Part shown: positions 26,065-33,337 of the stretch, in pieces
Layout of the letters: each line of letters opens with the position of its first letter
Position numbering within the stretch: the first letter of the stretch is position 1
Assembly (NCBI GenBank): GCA_018883715.1
Contig: JAHLFP010000019.1
Coordinates: forward strand, 1-37,709
DNA: 37,709 nucleotides
Direction: 5' to 3'
Source: Candidatus Allofournierella pullistercoris
GTDB lineage: Bacteria; Bacillota; Clostridia; Oscillospirales; Ruminococcaceae
Translations under genes and position numbers: made by a program
The notes under the pieces: model-generated
Told to the model about the DNA's origin: nothing
Seen by the model: only the letters and a program-made list of their open reading frames with translations
Databases searched by the model: none

Positions 26065-26554
26065 TGTCCCTTCCCGTAAAAACCTGTCCAAAAATAGGAG
26101 AAAAGTTGGGCAAAATTGGGGGGTCAGGACACTCTCGTGCTCTCTGATTTTCCCCTTATTATCTTCCCTCGTGTTCTCTCTTTATCCCCTTGTTCCATTC
26201 CTGAAAAAAAGGAGATACAAGAGTAAATCTGAAAAATCCCTGAAGCACTCATTTTTACTCTGATTAGAAACTGAGAAAATATAGAGCAAACCTTGATTTT
26301 TTGAGGCTATACCTGGGTTTGTGCCGGGTTGAGCTGGGATAAAAGCCCCCCTCTGTTTCCCCACTGTGTTGCCCTTCCAAACACCTCTCGAAGAGGCAAT
26401 TTGAGGGGTCAAAAAACAGGGTCGAACAGAGGTTCTCTCGCCCTCTTTTGCCCCGTTTTTTCTCCCGTTCCATCTTTTTTGCATAAAAAAATAGTGCCCT
26501 AAAAATAGGACACTACTTTTCATTCTTTTGGACAACTTAGTTCCCGGCGGGACA
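26065..26554 (+). mobile_element. MITE-like 490-bp element, copy 1 of a tandem pair
   Basis: Begins TGTCCCTTCCCG and ends CCGGCGGGACA. Left and inverted right ends align over about 29 bases with the blocks TGTCCC at 1-6 and TGTCCAAAA at 21-29 in the same register. It is preceded and followed by AATGC (26060-26064, 26555-26559), a 5-bp target-site-duplication pattern. There is no convincing gene inside. Compared with copy 2, the first 50, a central block (about 26291-26365) and the last 75 bases are nearly identical, while the segments between have diverged. The right part has a hairpin, TAGTGCCCTA/TAGGACACTA (26492-26515), which on the minus strand precedes seven T and looks like an intrinsic terminator. 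Orientation is arbitrary. Confidence 0.7.
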
Positions 26555-26559
26555 AATGC

Positions 26560-27045
26560 TGTCCCTTCCCGTAAAAACCTGTCCAAAAACAGGAGAAAAG
26601 TTGGGCAAAAATTGATGGTGGGACGCTTACTATTCTCTGATTTTCACCATATTTTCTTCTTGCGCATCCCCCGTTATCCCCTTGTATCCATCCTTGAAAG
26701 AGGGAGATACAAGAGCGAATTGGAAGAATCCCAGAGACACTCTTTTTTACCCTGGTTAGACACCGAGAAAACATAGGAGAAACCTTGATTTTTTAAGGCT
26801 ATACCTGGGTTTGTGCCGGGTTGAGCTGGGATAAAAGCCCCCCTCTGTTTCCCTCTGTATCACCCTCTCGAACATCTCTCGAAGAGGAAATTTGAGGGGT
26901 CAAAAACAGGGTCGAACAGGGGTTCTCTCACCCTCGTTTACTCCGCTTTCTCTCCCGTTCTCCTCTTTTTGGCATAAAAAAATAGTGCCCTAAAAATAGG
27001 ACACTACTTTTCATCATTTTGGACAACTTACTTCCCGGCGGGACA
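26560..27045 (+). mobile_element. MITE-like 486-bp element, copy 2 of a tandem pair
   Basis: The same structure as copy 1: left end TGTCCCTTCCCG, right end CCGGCGGGACA, bounded by AATGC on both sides (26555-26559 and 27046-27050). The conserved hairpin is at 26983-27006. A second stem, CTTGTATC/GATACAAG (near 26682-26712), is perfect here but imperfect in copy 1. The two copies differ by many substitutions and small indels, so the tandem is not a recent perfect duplication. No transposase is encoded, so it would need one supplied in trans. Confidence 0.7.
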
Positions 27046-27197
27046 AATGCTCTTTCAGACTGCTATTCTGAGAATCGTAAAATCACAATCACTTCTAGGC
27101 ATATTGTAGAAAAACGCCATGATTGTTAAAAAATTGTTGTGTGGGTTGCATATACTTTTTTGGAACCGCAAATCACGTCTTTTAAGTCGGCCAAATT

Positions 27198-27226
27198 TAT
27201 TATATAATAGTGACATCAAACATTTT
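27198..27226 (+). promoter_or_regulatory. Probable promoter of pyk
   Basis: TATAAT occurs in the sequence TTATTATATAATAG at about 27203-27208, with a weak TTTTAA 17 bases upstream. Transcription would start near 27215, leaving a leader of about 75 bases. A consensus AGGAGG sits 9 bases before the ATG. Confidence 0.45.
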
Positions 27227-27293
27227 GGGCTAGGCTTTATTTCATAGAGTCTATGGATAAAATGACGAGAGTAACCTTAGGAGGTTTTTACGG

Positions 27294-29036
27294 ATGCGTA
27301 AAACGAAAATCATTTGTACTTTAGGTCCGTCTACCGACCGTGAAGGCGTGATGCGTGAGCTGATTCTGGCCGGTATGAACATTGCCCGTTTCAACTTTTC
27401 TCACGGCAGCTACGAAGAGCACAAAGGCCGTCTGGACAATCTGAAGAAACTGCGTGCCGAGCTGAATATGCCGGTTGCAGCTCTTCTGGACACCAAAGGC
27501 CCTGAGATTCGTCTGCGTCAATTCAAGGATGGCAAGACTCGTCTGGAGGCTGGCCAGACCTTTACCCTGACCACCCGTGAGGTAGAGGGCACCAACGAAA
27601 TCTGCTCCATTTCCTATAAGGATCTGCCCGGTGACGTTTCCGTGGGCAGCACCATCCTGCTGGCTGACGGTCTGATCAGCCTGACCGTTACCGCTCTGAC
27701 CGACACCGACATCACCTGTGTCGTAAACAACAGCGGCCCCATCAGCAACAACAAGGGCGTAAACGTTCCTGGTGTTTCCCTGTCCATGCCCTACCTGAGC
27801 CAGAAGGACAAGGACGATATCCTGTTCGGAATCCAGAACGGCTACGACTTCATCGCAGCAAGCTTCACCCGTAACGCACAGGACATCCAGGACATCCGTC
27901 GTTTACTGGACGAGCATAACTCCCCCATCCGCATCATTGCTAAGATCGAGAACCAGGAAGGCATCGACAACATCCAGGAAATTCTGGCTGCTGCTGACGG
28001 TGTCATGGTTGCTCGTGGTGACATGGGCGTGGAAATCGACTTCACCGAGATTCCCATGATTCAGAAGGACATCATCTGCCAGAGCTTCTCCTCCGGCAAG
28101 CCTGTTGTTACCGCTACCCAGATGCTGGAGAGCATGATTGAGAACCCCCGTCCCACCCGTGCAGAAATCACCGACGTCGCCAACGCTATCTACGACGGCA
28201 CCAGCGCCATCATGCTGAGCGGTGAGACTGCTGCTGGTAAGTACCCTGTGGAAGCTGTTCGCACCATGGCTGCTATCGCTGTTCGCACCGAGAGCGACGC
28301 AAGCTACATCGAGCATATGCGCAAGCCGCCGGTTGACGCTCGCATGAACATCACTGGCGCTACCGCTGCCGCTGCTTGCAGCACCGCTTCCAACATCAAC
28401 GCAAGCGCTATCGTGACCGTAACCAAGAGCGGCGAAACCGCTCGTCTGCTGAGCAAGGTTCGTCCTCAGACCCCCATCATCGCTTGTGTAATCGACGAGC
28501 AGGTACAGCGTCACCTGGCTCTGTCCTGGGGTGTAACTCCCATCCTGATGCCCTACGCTCACAACACCGATGAGCTGGTAGAGCTGTCCACCAAGGCTGC
28601 TATGGAGAAGGGCCTGCTGGAGACTGGTGACCTGGTGGTTGTAACCGCTGGTGTTCCCGTGGGTGTTTCCGGCACCACCAACATGATGAAGGTTCACATG
28701 GTTGGCGAGTACCTGAGCAGTGGTGTTGGCATCGGCGAAGAAGTGGTAAAGGGCGCTCTGTGCGTTTGCCGCAACGCTGACGAGGTTGCCAGCAAGTTTA
28801 AGAAGGGCGACATCCTGGTTGTTCCCTACACCACCAACGAAATGATGGACGCTATGCGTGAAGCATCCGCTATCATCGTGGAGCAAAACGGCCTGAACAG
28901 CCACGCTGCTGTAACTGGTCTGGCTCTGAACCTGCCTGTTATGGTTGGTGTTATCAACGCTACCCACCTGCTGAAGGACGGCACCACCGTTTCCATCGAC
29001 TGCAAGCGTGGTACCATCCATAATGTATCCTGCTAA
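27294..29036 (+). CDS. pyk: Pyruvate kinase with C-terminal PEP-utiliser domain
   Basis: A 580-residue pyruvate kinase, which makes pyruvate and ATP from phosphoenolpyruvate and ADP. Landmarks in order: KIICTLGPST, MNIARFNFSHG, LDTKGPEIR, the B domain, IIAKIENQEGIDNI with the catalytic lysine, VMVARGDMGVEI and VTATQMLESMIENPRPTRAE. After the usual C domain comes an extra PEP-utiliser mobile domain (about 500-580: GDILVVPYTTNEMMDAM ... NGLNSHAAVTGLALNLPVMVG), as in Bacillus-type enzymes. Codons are strongly biased (CGT, GGC, AAC, GAC, CTG), far more than in neighbours, as expected for very high expression. ATG at 27294 has GGAGG nine bases upstream. It is a single gene with a strong terminator. 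Confidence 0.97.
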   Translation: MRKTKIICTLGPSTDREGVMRELILAGMNIARFNFSHGSYEEHKGRLDNLKKLRAELNMPVAALLDTKGPEIRLRQFKDGKTRLEAGQTFTLTTREVEGTNEICSISYKDLPGDVSVGSTILLADGLISLTVTALTDTDITCVVNNSGPISNNKGVNVPGVSLSMPYLSQKDKDDILFGIQNGYDFIAASFTRNAQDIQDIRRLLDEHNSPIRIIAKIENQEGIDNIQEILAAADGVMVARGDMGVEIDFTEIPMIQKDIICQSFSSGKPVVTATQMLESMIENPRPTRAEITDVANAIYDGTSAIMLSGETAAGKYPVEAVRTMAAIAVRTESDASYIEHMRKPPVDARMNITGATAAAACSTASNINASAIVTVTKSGETARLLSKVRPQTPIIACVIDEQVQRHLALSWGVTPILMPYAHNTDELVELSTKAAMEKGLLETGDLVVVTAGVPVGVSGTTNMMKVHMVGEYLSSGVGIGEEVVKGALCVCRNADEVASKFKKGDILVVPYTTNEMMDAMREASAIIVEQNGLNSHAAVTGLALNLPVMVGVINATHLLKDGTTVSIDCKRGTIHNVSC

Positions 29037-29065
29037 TTGTTGCAGAAACTTAAGTTAATTTAAGA

Positions 29066-29105
29066 GAATCCCGGCTTGTCCATTGTGACAAGCCGGGATT
29101 CTTAT
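29066..29105 (+). terminator. Intrinsic terminator of pyk
   Basis: GAATCCCGGCTTGTC (29066-29080) and GACAAGCCGGGATTC (29087-29101) form a perfect 15-bp stem with a 6-base loop, followed by TTATTATTA. It lies 30 bases after the pyk stop. Confidence 0.9.
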
Positions 29106-29123
29106 TATTATAAGCATAAAATA

Positions 29124-29277
29124 ATTTGCACAAGTGGCAATTTCCGTAATGTGGATTTAAACTTCACCGCCGGCAATTGCTATGGCATCATCGGCGCAGA
29201 CAGGTTCACCCTGCTAAAGATTATTTCTGACCAAATTGAACCCACCACCGGAACTATCTCCATTGGCACGGTCTTTT
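29124..29277 (+). pseudogene. Decayed fragment of an ABC-F ATPase
   Basis: One frame reads FRNVDLNFTAGNCYGIIGADRF and continues TLLKIISDQIEPTTGTISIG. This matches the N-terminal block of ABC-F proteins, in which the glycine-rich loop is normally G-A-N-G-A-G-K-S-T-F/L-L-K-I followed by S-G-x-I-E-P-T-x-G. The Walker A loop has been shortened in frame (GA-DRF-TLLKI), so it cannot bind ATP, and similarity ends after about 50 codons. There is no ribosome site; the nominal open frame starts with a TTG inside the pyk terminator. It is best read as a relic of a deleted gene. The 371-base gap between pyk and the Rrf2 gene otherwise holds only the pyk terminator. Confidence 0.6.
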
Positions 29278-29407
29278 TAAGCCTAACTTATTATCCAAAA
29301 ATAGGCTCTTACAATTGCCTTGTGTCCATTCACTGCGGAAGTAGTGTTCGGCACAATCATCCCCCACAAAACACACGACAAAAGCCTAAAATCGTCCGCC
29401 ATCTTAT

Positions 29408-29836
29408 TTAGATAACATAATCGTACTCTTGATTTTGCTTTGCCAAATCCGCAATGGTAAACTGGCTGAGGTAATTTTGAATCACATCGTCAAGACCCTT
29501 CCACAAGGGCAAAGTACGGCATTCTGCCGCACGGTGGCAACTGGGGGCATCTTGCTCCAAGCAGGATACAGGGGCAAGACTGCCCTCTGTTAAGGCCAGA
29601 ATATCGGCGGCGGTGCATTCATCCGGGGATTTAGCTAGTCTATATCCCCCGCCTTTGCCACGCACCCCAACCAAAAAGCCGTTGCGCACCAGAACCTTTA
29701 CGATTACTTCCAGGTATTTTTCGGATATTTCCTGCCGCTTTGCAATCTCTTTCAGGGTCACATACCCCTGTCCCTGGTGTTCTGCCATATCAATTAACAC
29801 ACGCAGGGCATAACGCCCCTTTGTAGATACCAGCAT
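29408..29836 (-). CDS. Rrf2/IscR-family transcriptional regulator
   Basis: A 142-residue Rrf2-family winged-helix repressor. The N-terminus (MLVSTKGRYALRVLIDMAEH) and the YVTLKEIAKRQEISEKYLEVIVKVLVRNGFLVGVRGKGGGYRLAKSPDECT block are canonical. Three cysteines, C92, C100 and C106, sit close to the Fe-S ligand positions of IscR, suggesting a cluster-sensing protein rather than a cysteine-free CymR. The usual partners (iscS/nifS, iscU, cysK) are not next to it. ATG at 29836 has AAAAGGAGG upstream. A near-consensus promoter and an AT-rich palindrome lie just upstream, which suggests self-repression. Confidence 0.93.
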   Translation of the reverse strand: MLVSTKGRYALRVLIDMAEHQGQGYVTLKEIAKRQEISEKYLEVIVKVLVRNGFLVGVRGKGGGYRLAKSPDECTAADILALTEGSLAPVSCLEQDAPSCHRAAECRTLPLWKGLDDVIQNYLSQFTIADLAKQNQEYDYVI

Positions 29837-29858
29837 GAAGTCCTCCTTTTAAAAAGGC

Positions 29859-29871
29859 AATTATTTTAATT
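29859..29871. promoter_or_regulatory. Palindrome after the Rrf2 promoter, candidate autoregulatory operator
   Basis: AATTATTTTAATT is a perfect 5-bp-arm palindrome lying between the -10 box and the ribosome site of the Rrf2 gene. AT-rich inverted repeats in this position are typical of binding sites for this repressor family. Direct binding is inferred. Confidence 0.45.
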
Positions 29872-29874
29872 CAT

Positions 29875-29903
29875 ATTATACTGCTATGTTTATATAATTT
29901 CAA
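29875..29903 (-). promoter_or_regulatory. Near-consensus sigma-A promoter of the Rrf2 gene
   Basis: On the minus strand TTGAAA (29903-29898) and TATAAT (29880-29875) are separated by exactly 17 bases. It is one of the best promoters in the window, reading into the Rrf2-family gene about 35 bases downstream. Confidence 0.85.
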
Positions 29904-29914
29904 GTCTTGCCCCT

Positions 29915-29962
29915 ATAAAAAAGGAGTGCCATCCCCCGTTTTGGGCAGATGACACTCCTTTT
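29915..29962 (-). terminator. Intrinsic terminator after the ygiQ-MBL-DUF3006 operon
   Basis: AAAAGGAGTG (29919-29928) pairs with CACTCCTTTT (29953-29962), extended by CAT/ATG inside after one mismatch. On the minus strand a run of T follows. It starts right after the stop codon of the DUF3006 gene. Confidence 0.85.
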
Positions 29963-29963
29963 A

Positions 29964-30188
29964 TTAGTTGTGTTTGGAAAAACGCTTTTTAAGTGCGTCT
30001 CTCCGCTTTTCTGTTGCTTGTTTGTCCACCTGCCACGCTTCTCCGGTGCAGATTAGAACATCGCCGGGCATTGCATCAGCGGGCAAAATGCCGGGATTTA
30101 GGGTCACAAAGGAAATGTCATCGCCTTTGCTTACCTCCACCACAGTAAATCCTTCTTCCCACCGATCTAAAATGTACAGTGGTTCCAC
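29964..30188 (-). CDS. DUF3006 family small protein
   Basis: A 74-residue protein (EPLYILDRWEEGFTVVEV ... FVTLNPGILPADAMPGDVLIC ... EKRRDALKKRFSK). The L-D-R-x-E-E-G opening, the central L-P-x-x-x-x-x-G-D-V-L and the charged C-terminal helix match the DUF3006 family, which often sits beside ComEC-like hydrolases. The start is GTG at 30188, with GGAAAGGGG eight bases upstream; a GTG three codons earlier abuts the ribosome site. It is 18 bases after the hydrolase stop, so the two are probably translated from one message. The biochemical function of the family is unknown. Confidence 0.85.
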   Translation of the reverse strand: MEPLYILDRWEEGFTVVEVSKGDDISFVTLNPGILPADAMPGDVLICTGEAWQVDKQATEKRRDALKKRFSKHN

Positions 30189-30206
30189 CGAAAACACCCC
30201 TTTCCA

Positions 30207-31199
30207 TTATGCGGCATTGGTGGTGTAACTTTCTATGCCATTTTCCGTGGCGGCAAGAATCACCGAGCCGTCCTGGTCTGTACGCAAAATGGTTGCGCCA
30301 AGCTTTTGATACCGCTCCATCGGCTCCCGGTGGGGATGTCCATAGCTGTTGTCTTTGCCACAGCTAATTACAATCCACTCCGGCTGAATGCTTTGCAGGA
30401 ACTCCCAGGTGTTGGAGGTGTTGGAGCCATGATGGGCCGCTTTAAAAATCTGGGCTTGCTTCACTGCTCCATTCTGTAAGGCCAGCTGTTCCAAATCCGC
30501 CTCTGCATCCCCGCTGAGAACCGCACTCAGGCCAGGTGCTTTGTAGTACAACACCTGGGACAGGTTGTTATAGTTGTCGGTTTCCATACCTTCCAAAAGC
30601 ACTTCCAACACGCCATCTCCAATGGAGAAAGTCTGGCCAGCCTCTGATACCACAGTGGGAATCTGCTTTTTCTCGATGGTTTCCATCACCCGCTCAAAGG
30701 TTCGGGTGGTGGGATACGGTGCATTGTCCAGCACCGGCAACAGCACCTGCTCCACCGGAATCTGTTCCAGCACTGCACGCATTCCCCCAATGTGGTCCGC
30801 ATGGGGATGAGTCATAACCACCAGGGCAAGCTGTTCCACTCCCTGCTCTTCCAGATAGGCCAGAAGCGCCTCCTGACTGTCCGACTCCCCTGCATCCACA
30901 AGGCAGTAGGTGTCCCCACTTTGCAGTAGAGTTGCATCCCCCTGCCCCACATCAATGAAGTGGATGGCCTGGGTTTCATCGGACAGCTGCTCGCTTCCCT
31001 GGGGTTTGGTGGACAGGTCGAATGCGTCATACAATTCGCTCCAGGTGGGAAGAACCAGCTTTCCATCTTCCCAGCCCAGGTTTACCCCAACCAAAAGGCA
31101 AATCACTGCCACAATCATGGTGACAAGTTGGGATACGCTCAGGCGGATTGTAATTTTCTGGCTCCGCCGTCTTTTACTTGTTCGTCGTTTTTGTGCCAT
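30207..31199 (-). CDS. ComEC/Rec2-like metallo-beta-lactamase-fold hydrolase, membrane-anchored
   Basis: A 330-residue protein. A basic N-terminus and single hydrophobic segment (about 22-41) are followed by an extracellular MBL domain. IHFIDVGQGDATLL (79-92) and LVVMTHPHADHIGGM (126-140, metal ligands H131, H133, D135 and H136), then VLSGDAEADLE, KAAHHGSNTSN and VISCGKDNSYGHPH, are the hallmarks of the stand-alone relatives of the ComEC C-terminal domain. Such proteins are likely nucleases or phosphodiesterases outside the cell, though the substrate is unproven. ATG at 31199 lies 3 bases after the YgiQ stop, with GGAG upstream. Confidence 0.92.
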   Translation of the reverse strand: MAQKRRTSKRRRSQKITIRLSVSQLVTMIVAVICLLVGVNLGWEDGKLVLPTWSELYDAFDLSTKPQGSEQLSDETQAIHFIDVGQGDATLLQSGDTYCLVDAGESDSQEALLAYLEEQGVEQLALVVMTHPHADHIGGMRAVLEQIPVEQVLLPVLDNAPYPTTRTFERVMETIEKKQIPTVVSEAGQTFSIGDGVLEVLLEGMETDNYNNLSQVLYYKAPGLSAVLSGDAEADLEQLALQNGAVKQAQIFKAAHHGSNTSNTWEFLQSIQPEWIVISCGKDNSYGHPHREPMERYQKLGATILRTDQDGSVILAATENGIESYTTNAA

Positions 31200-31202
31200 G
31201 GT

Positions 31203-33155
31203 TTATCTCCGTTTTCCTTTTGGTGCAAAGGTGGGTCTTGCCTGATTGCCACCCTTTTTTGCCCCATCCTTGCTCACAAATTGGCCACGAATGGGTTTTG
31301 CCTGACTGCGCTTAGCCTGTGCCCGTGTGGTGGGCCGCTTGGTGGACTGGGGCTGTACCTTCGGCTTATAGCCCGGCACAAGCAGAGGAATCAAGTCCTC
31401 TCGGTGGGTTTTGTGCAGTGCTTTAACCACCTTTTCTGCATTGCGGGGGTCATAGTACTGCAACAGTGCACGTTGCATCGCCTTGCCTTCCGGGTTTTTC
31501 TCCACAAAGACAGGCTTTAAGGTATAGGGGTCCAATCCGGTATAGAACATACAGGTGGACACTGTGCCGGGTGTAGGATAGAAGTCCTGCACCTGCTCTG
31601 GGCGGATGTTGTTGCGGTACAGGTATTCTGCCAGGTAAACCGCATCTTCCAAGGTACTGCCCGGATGACTGCTCATCAGATAAGGCACAAGGTACTGCTT
31701 TTTGCCCACCTGCTTGGTGAGTTCATAAAACCGCTTGGAAAATTTGTTGTACACTTCCACAGGAGGCTTGCCCATGTATTTCAGGGTGTTGGGGGCGCAG
31801 TGTTCCGGGGCTACCTTGAGCTGACCGGACACATGGTGCTCCACCAGTTCCTTGAAGAAGGTTTCATCCTTATCCCAGGTAAGATAGTCGTACCGGATAC
31901 CACTGCGGATAAACACCTTCTTCACGCCGGGCAGCTGGCGCAAACGACGCAACATGGACAGATACTCGGTGTGATCCAAAATCAAGTGGGAGCAAGGGCT
32001 GGGTGCCATGCACTTTTTGCCGGACTGGCACATACCCTCGGTCATCTGTTTAGCACAGCTGGGCAGGCGGAAGTTTGCGGTGGGGCCGCCCACGTCGTGG
32101 ATGTATCCCTTAAAACCGGGCTGTTTGGTGAGCAATTCCCCTTCCTCGACCACGCTGTCCACGCTTCGACTGGTGACCCGGCGACCCTGATGCAGGGTAA
32201 TGGCGCAGAAGTTGCATCCACCATAGCAACCACGGTTGTGAATGATGGAATACTCCACCTCTTCAATGGCAGGAACACCGCCCAAAGCCTCGTAACTGGG
32301 GTGGTAGGTACGGGTGTAGGGCAAGGAAGCCACCCAGTCCAGCTCTCTGCGGGTCAGGGCAGTTGCCGGGGGATTTTGTACCAGATAACCGTTTTTCTGC
32401 TTTTGTACTACGATTTGTCCCGTCACGGAATCCTGTTCATCCATCTGGATGCGGCAGGCTTTGGCATAGGCCACCTTATCCGAACTTACCTTGTTGAAGC
32501 CGGCACACTCCACGTATTTTTCCGGCAGATGGGCGAAATCCGTCATATAGCAGGTTCCTGCCACATCCCGGATGCTGCTGGCTGGCTCCCCCTGAGATAG
32601 ACGCTTAGCAATCTCTATGGTCTGGTGTTCCGCCATGCCATAGCTAATCAGGTCTGCGCCGGAGGTTTCCGCAATGCTGGGGATAACCGTGTCCATCCAG
32701 TAATCATAATGGGCAAATCGGCGCAAACTGGCTTCCAAACCGCCCAAAACCACGGGCACGTCGGGATATGCTTCTTTTGCAAGCTGGGTGTAAACCGTTG
32801 CGCTTCGGTCAGGGCGTTTTCCTGCCACGCCGCCAGGGGTATACTCGTCCACCTTACGGCGAATCTTTGCCACCGAGTAGTGGGCCACCATGCTATCTAC
32901 GTTGCCACCACCGATGAAAAAGCCGTATTTGGGCTTTCCCAGCACCTTCATGCTTTCACAAGTGGTATAGTCAGGCTGGCTGATAACACCCACCTTATAT
33001 CCCTGCGATTCCAGTACACGACCGATAATGGCCGGGCCAAAACTGGGGTGGTCCACATAGGCATCCCCCATAACCAGCACAAAGTCCAGCTCTTCCCAGC
33101 CACGTTGTTCCATATCCTGGCGGCTGATGGGTAAAAACTGTGTTCCCTGCTGCAT
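31203..33155 (-). CDS. YgiQ family radical SAM protein
   Basis: A 650-residue radical SAM enzyme. The N-terminal region (FLPISRQDMEQRGWEELDFVLVMGDAYVDHPSFG) and the KPKYGFFIGGGNVDSMVAHY block are characteristic of YgiQ. The cluster motif C-Y-G-G-C-N-F-C is CX3CX2C (about 306-313), in IHNRGCYGGCNFCAITLHQGR. Further blocks are KVAPEHCAPNTLKYMGKP, SSHPGSTLEDAV and FYPTPGTVSTCMFYTG. The last 50 residues form a Lys/Arg/Gln-rich tail, perhaps for RNA or ribosome contact. ATG at 33155 is chosen because GAAGGGAG precedes it; 42 further in-frame codons upstream lack a ribosome site. The family's reaction is not established. First gene of a three-gene operon. Confidence 0.93.
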   Translation of the reverse strand: MQQGTQFLPISRQDMEQRGWEELDFVLVMGDAYVDHPSFGPAIIGRVLESQGYKVGVISQPDYTTCESMKVLGKPKYGFFIGGGNVDSMVAHYSVAKIRRKVDEYTPGGVAGKRPDRSATVYTQLAKEAYPDVPVVLGGLEASLRRFAHYDYWMDTVIPSIAETSGADLISYGMAEHQTIEIAKRLSQGEPASSIRDVAGTCYMTDFAHLPEKYVECAGFNKVSSDKVAYAKACRIQMDEQDSVTGQIVVQKQKNGYLVQNPPATALTRRELDWVASLPYTRTYHPSYEALGGVPAIEEVEYSIIHNRGCYGGCNFCAITLHQGRRVTSRSVDSVVEEGELLTKQPGFKGYIHDVGGPTANFRLPSCAKQMTEGMCQSGKKCMAPSPCSHLILDHTEYLSMLRRLRQLPGVKKVFIRSGIRYDYLTWDKDETFFKELVEHHVSGQLKVAPEHCAPNTLKYMGKPPVEVYNKFSKRFYELTKQVGKKQYLVPYLMSSHPGSTLEDAVYLAEYLYRNNIRPEQVQDFYPTPGTVSTCMFYTGLDPYTLKPVFVEKNPEGKAMQRALLQYYDPRNAEKVVKALHKTHREDLIPLLVPGYKPKVQPQSTKRPTTRAQAKRSQAKPIRGQFVSKDGAKKGGNQARPTFAPKGKRR

Positions 33156-33234
33156 TGCTAATCTCCCTTCTATTTCACCCAGCATATCCTGTGCCGGATT
33201 TCTCATTGTTACCATACGTTTATTGCTTAAACAA

Positions 33235-33295
33235 GCAGACACCCCCGATAGGCCGTCAGAATAGGCGCCTTTCGGGGGCAACTGCTTTTTATTTT
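33235..33295. terminator. Long hairpin in the ftsK-ygiQ gap
   Basis: GCAG (33235-33238) and CCCCCGATAGG (33242-33252) pair with CCTTTCGGGGG (33268-33278) and CTGC (33282-33285). A TTTTTATTTT run follows on the plus strand, where there is no gene; on the minus strand only TTGTTTAA follows. It probably ends ftsK transcription, or may be part of the ygiQ leader. Confidence 0.5.
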
Positions 33296-33337
33296 ACCAG
33301 ATTCTACAATTTTAGTCCAGTCCTGTTTGCACAGTGG

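Larger units (their letters stand above)
25899..27293. other. 1.4-kb gene-free region between deoB and pyk
   Basis: This divergent gap contains the deoB promoter and leader, the two MITE-like copies with their three AATGC repeats (26060-27050), and the pyk promoter and leader. Short open frames inside the elements are not kept in frame between the copies and lack ribosome sites, so no protein gene is called. Confidence 0.75.

Noticed and set aside
26182-26586. 134-codon minus-strand open frame across copy 1 of the repeat, plus shorter ones at 25997-26263 and 26520-26774
   Set aside because: No ribosome sites; the frame and start are not kept between the two element copies; composition is Pro/Arg/Lys spacer-like.
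26060-27050. CRISPR array
   Set aside because: Only two units with a period near 490 bases; no short repeat-spacer pattern and no cas genes.
26060-27050. Insertion sequence carrying its own transposase
   Set aside because: No open frame of transposase size or with a DDE pattern in either copy.
27903-29021. 372-codon minus-strand open frame opposite pyk
   Set aside because: Mirror of the highly biased pyk codons (Ser/Val/His/Gly-rich); no ribosome site; pyk is certain on the other strand.
29076-29411. 111-codon plus-strand open frame after pyk as an intact gene
   Set aside because: Starts with TTG inside the pyk terminator and lacks a ribosome site; similarity covers only a broken ABC-F block, so it was called a pseudogene.
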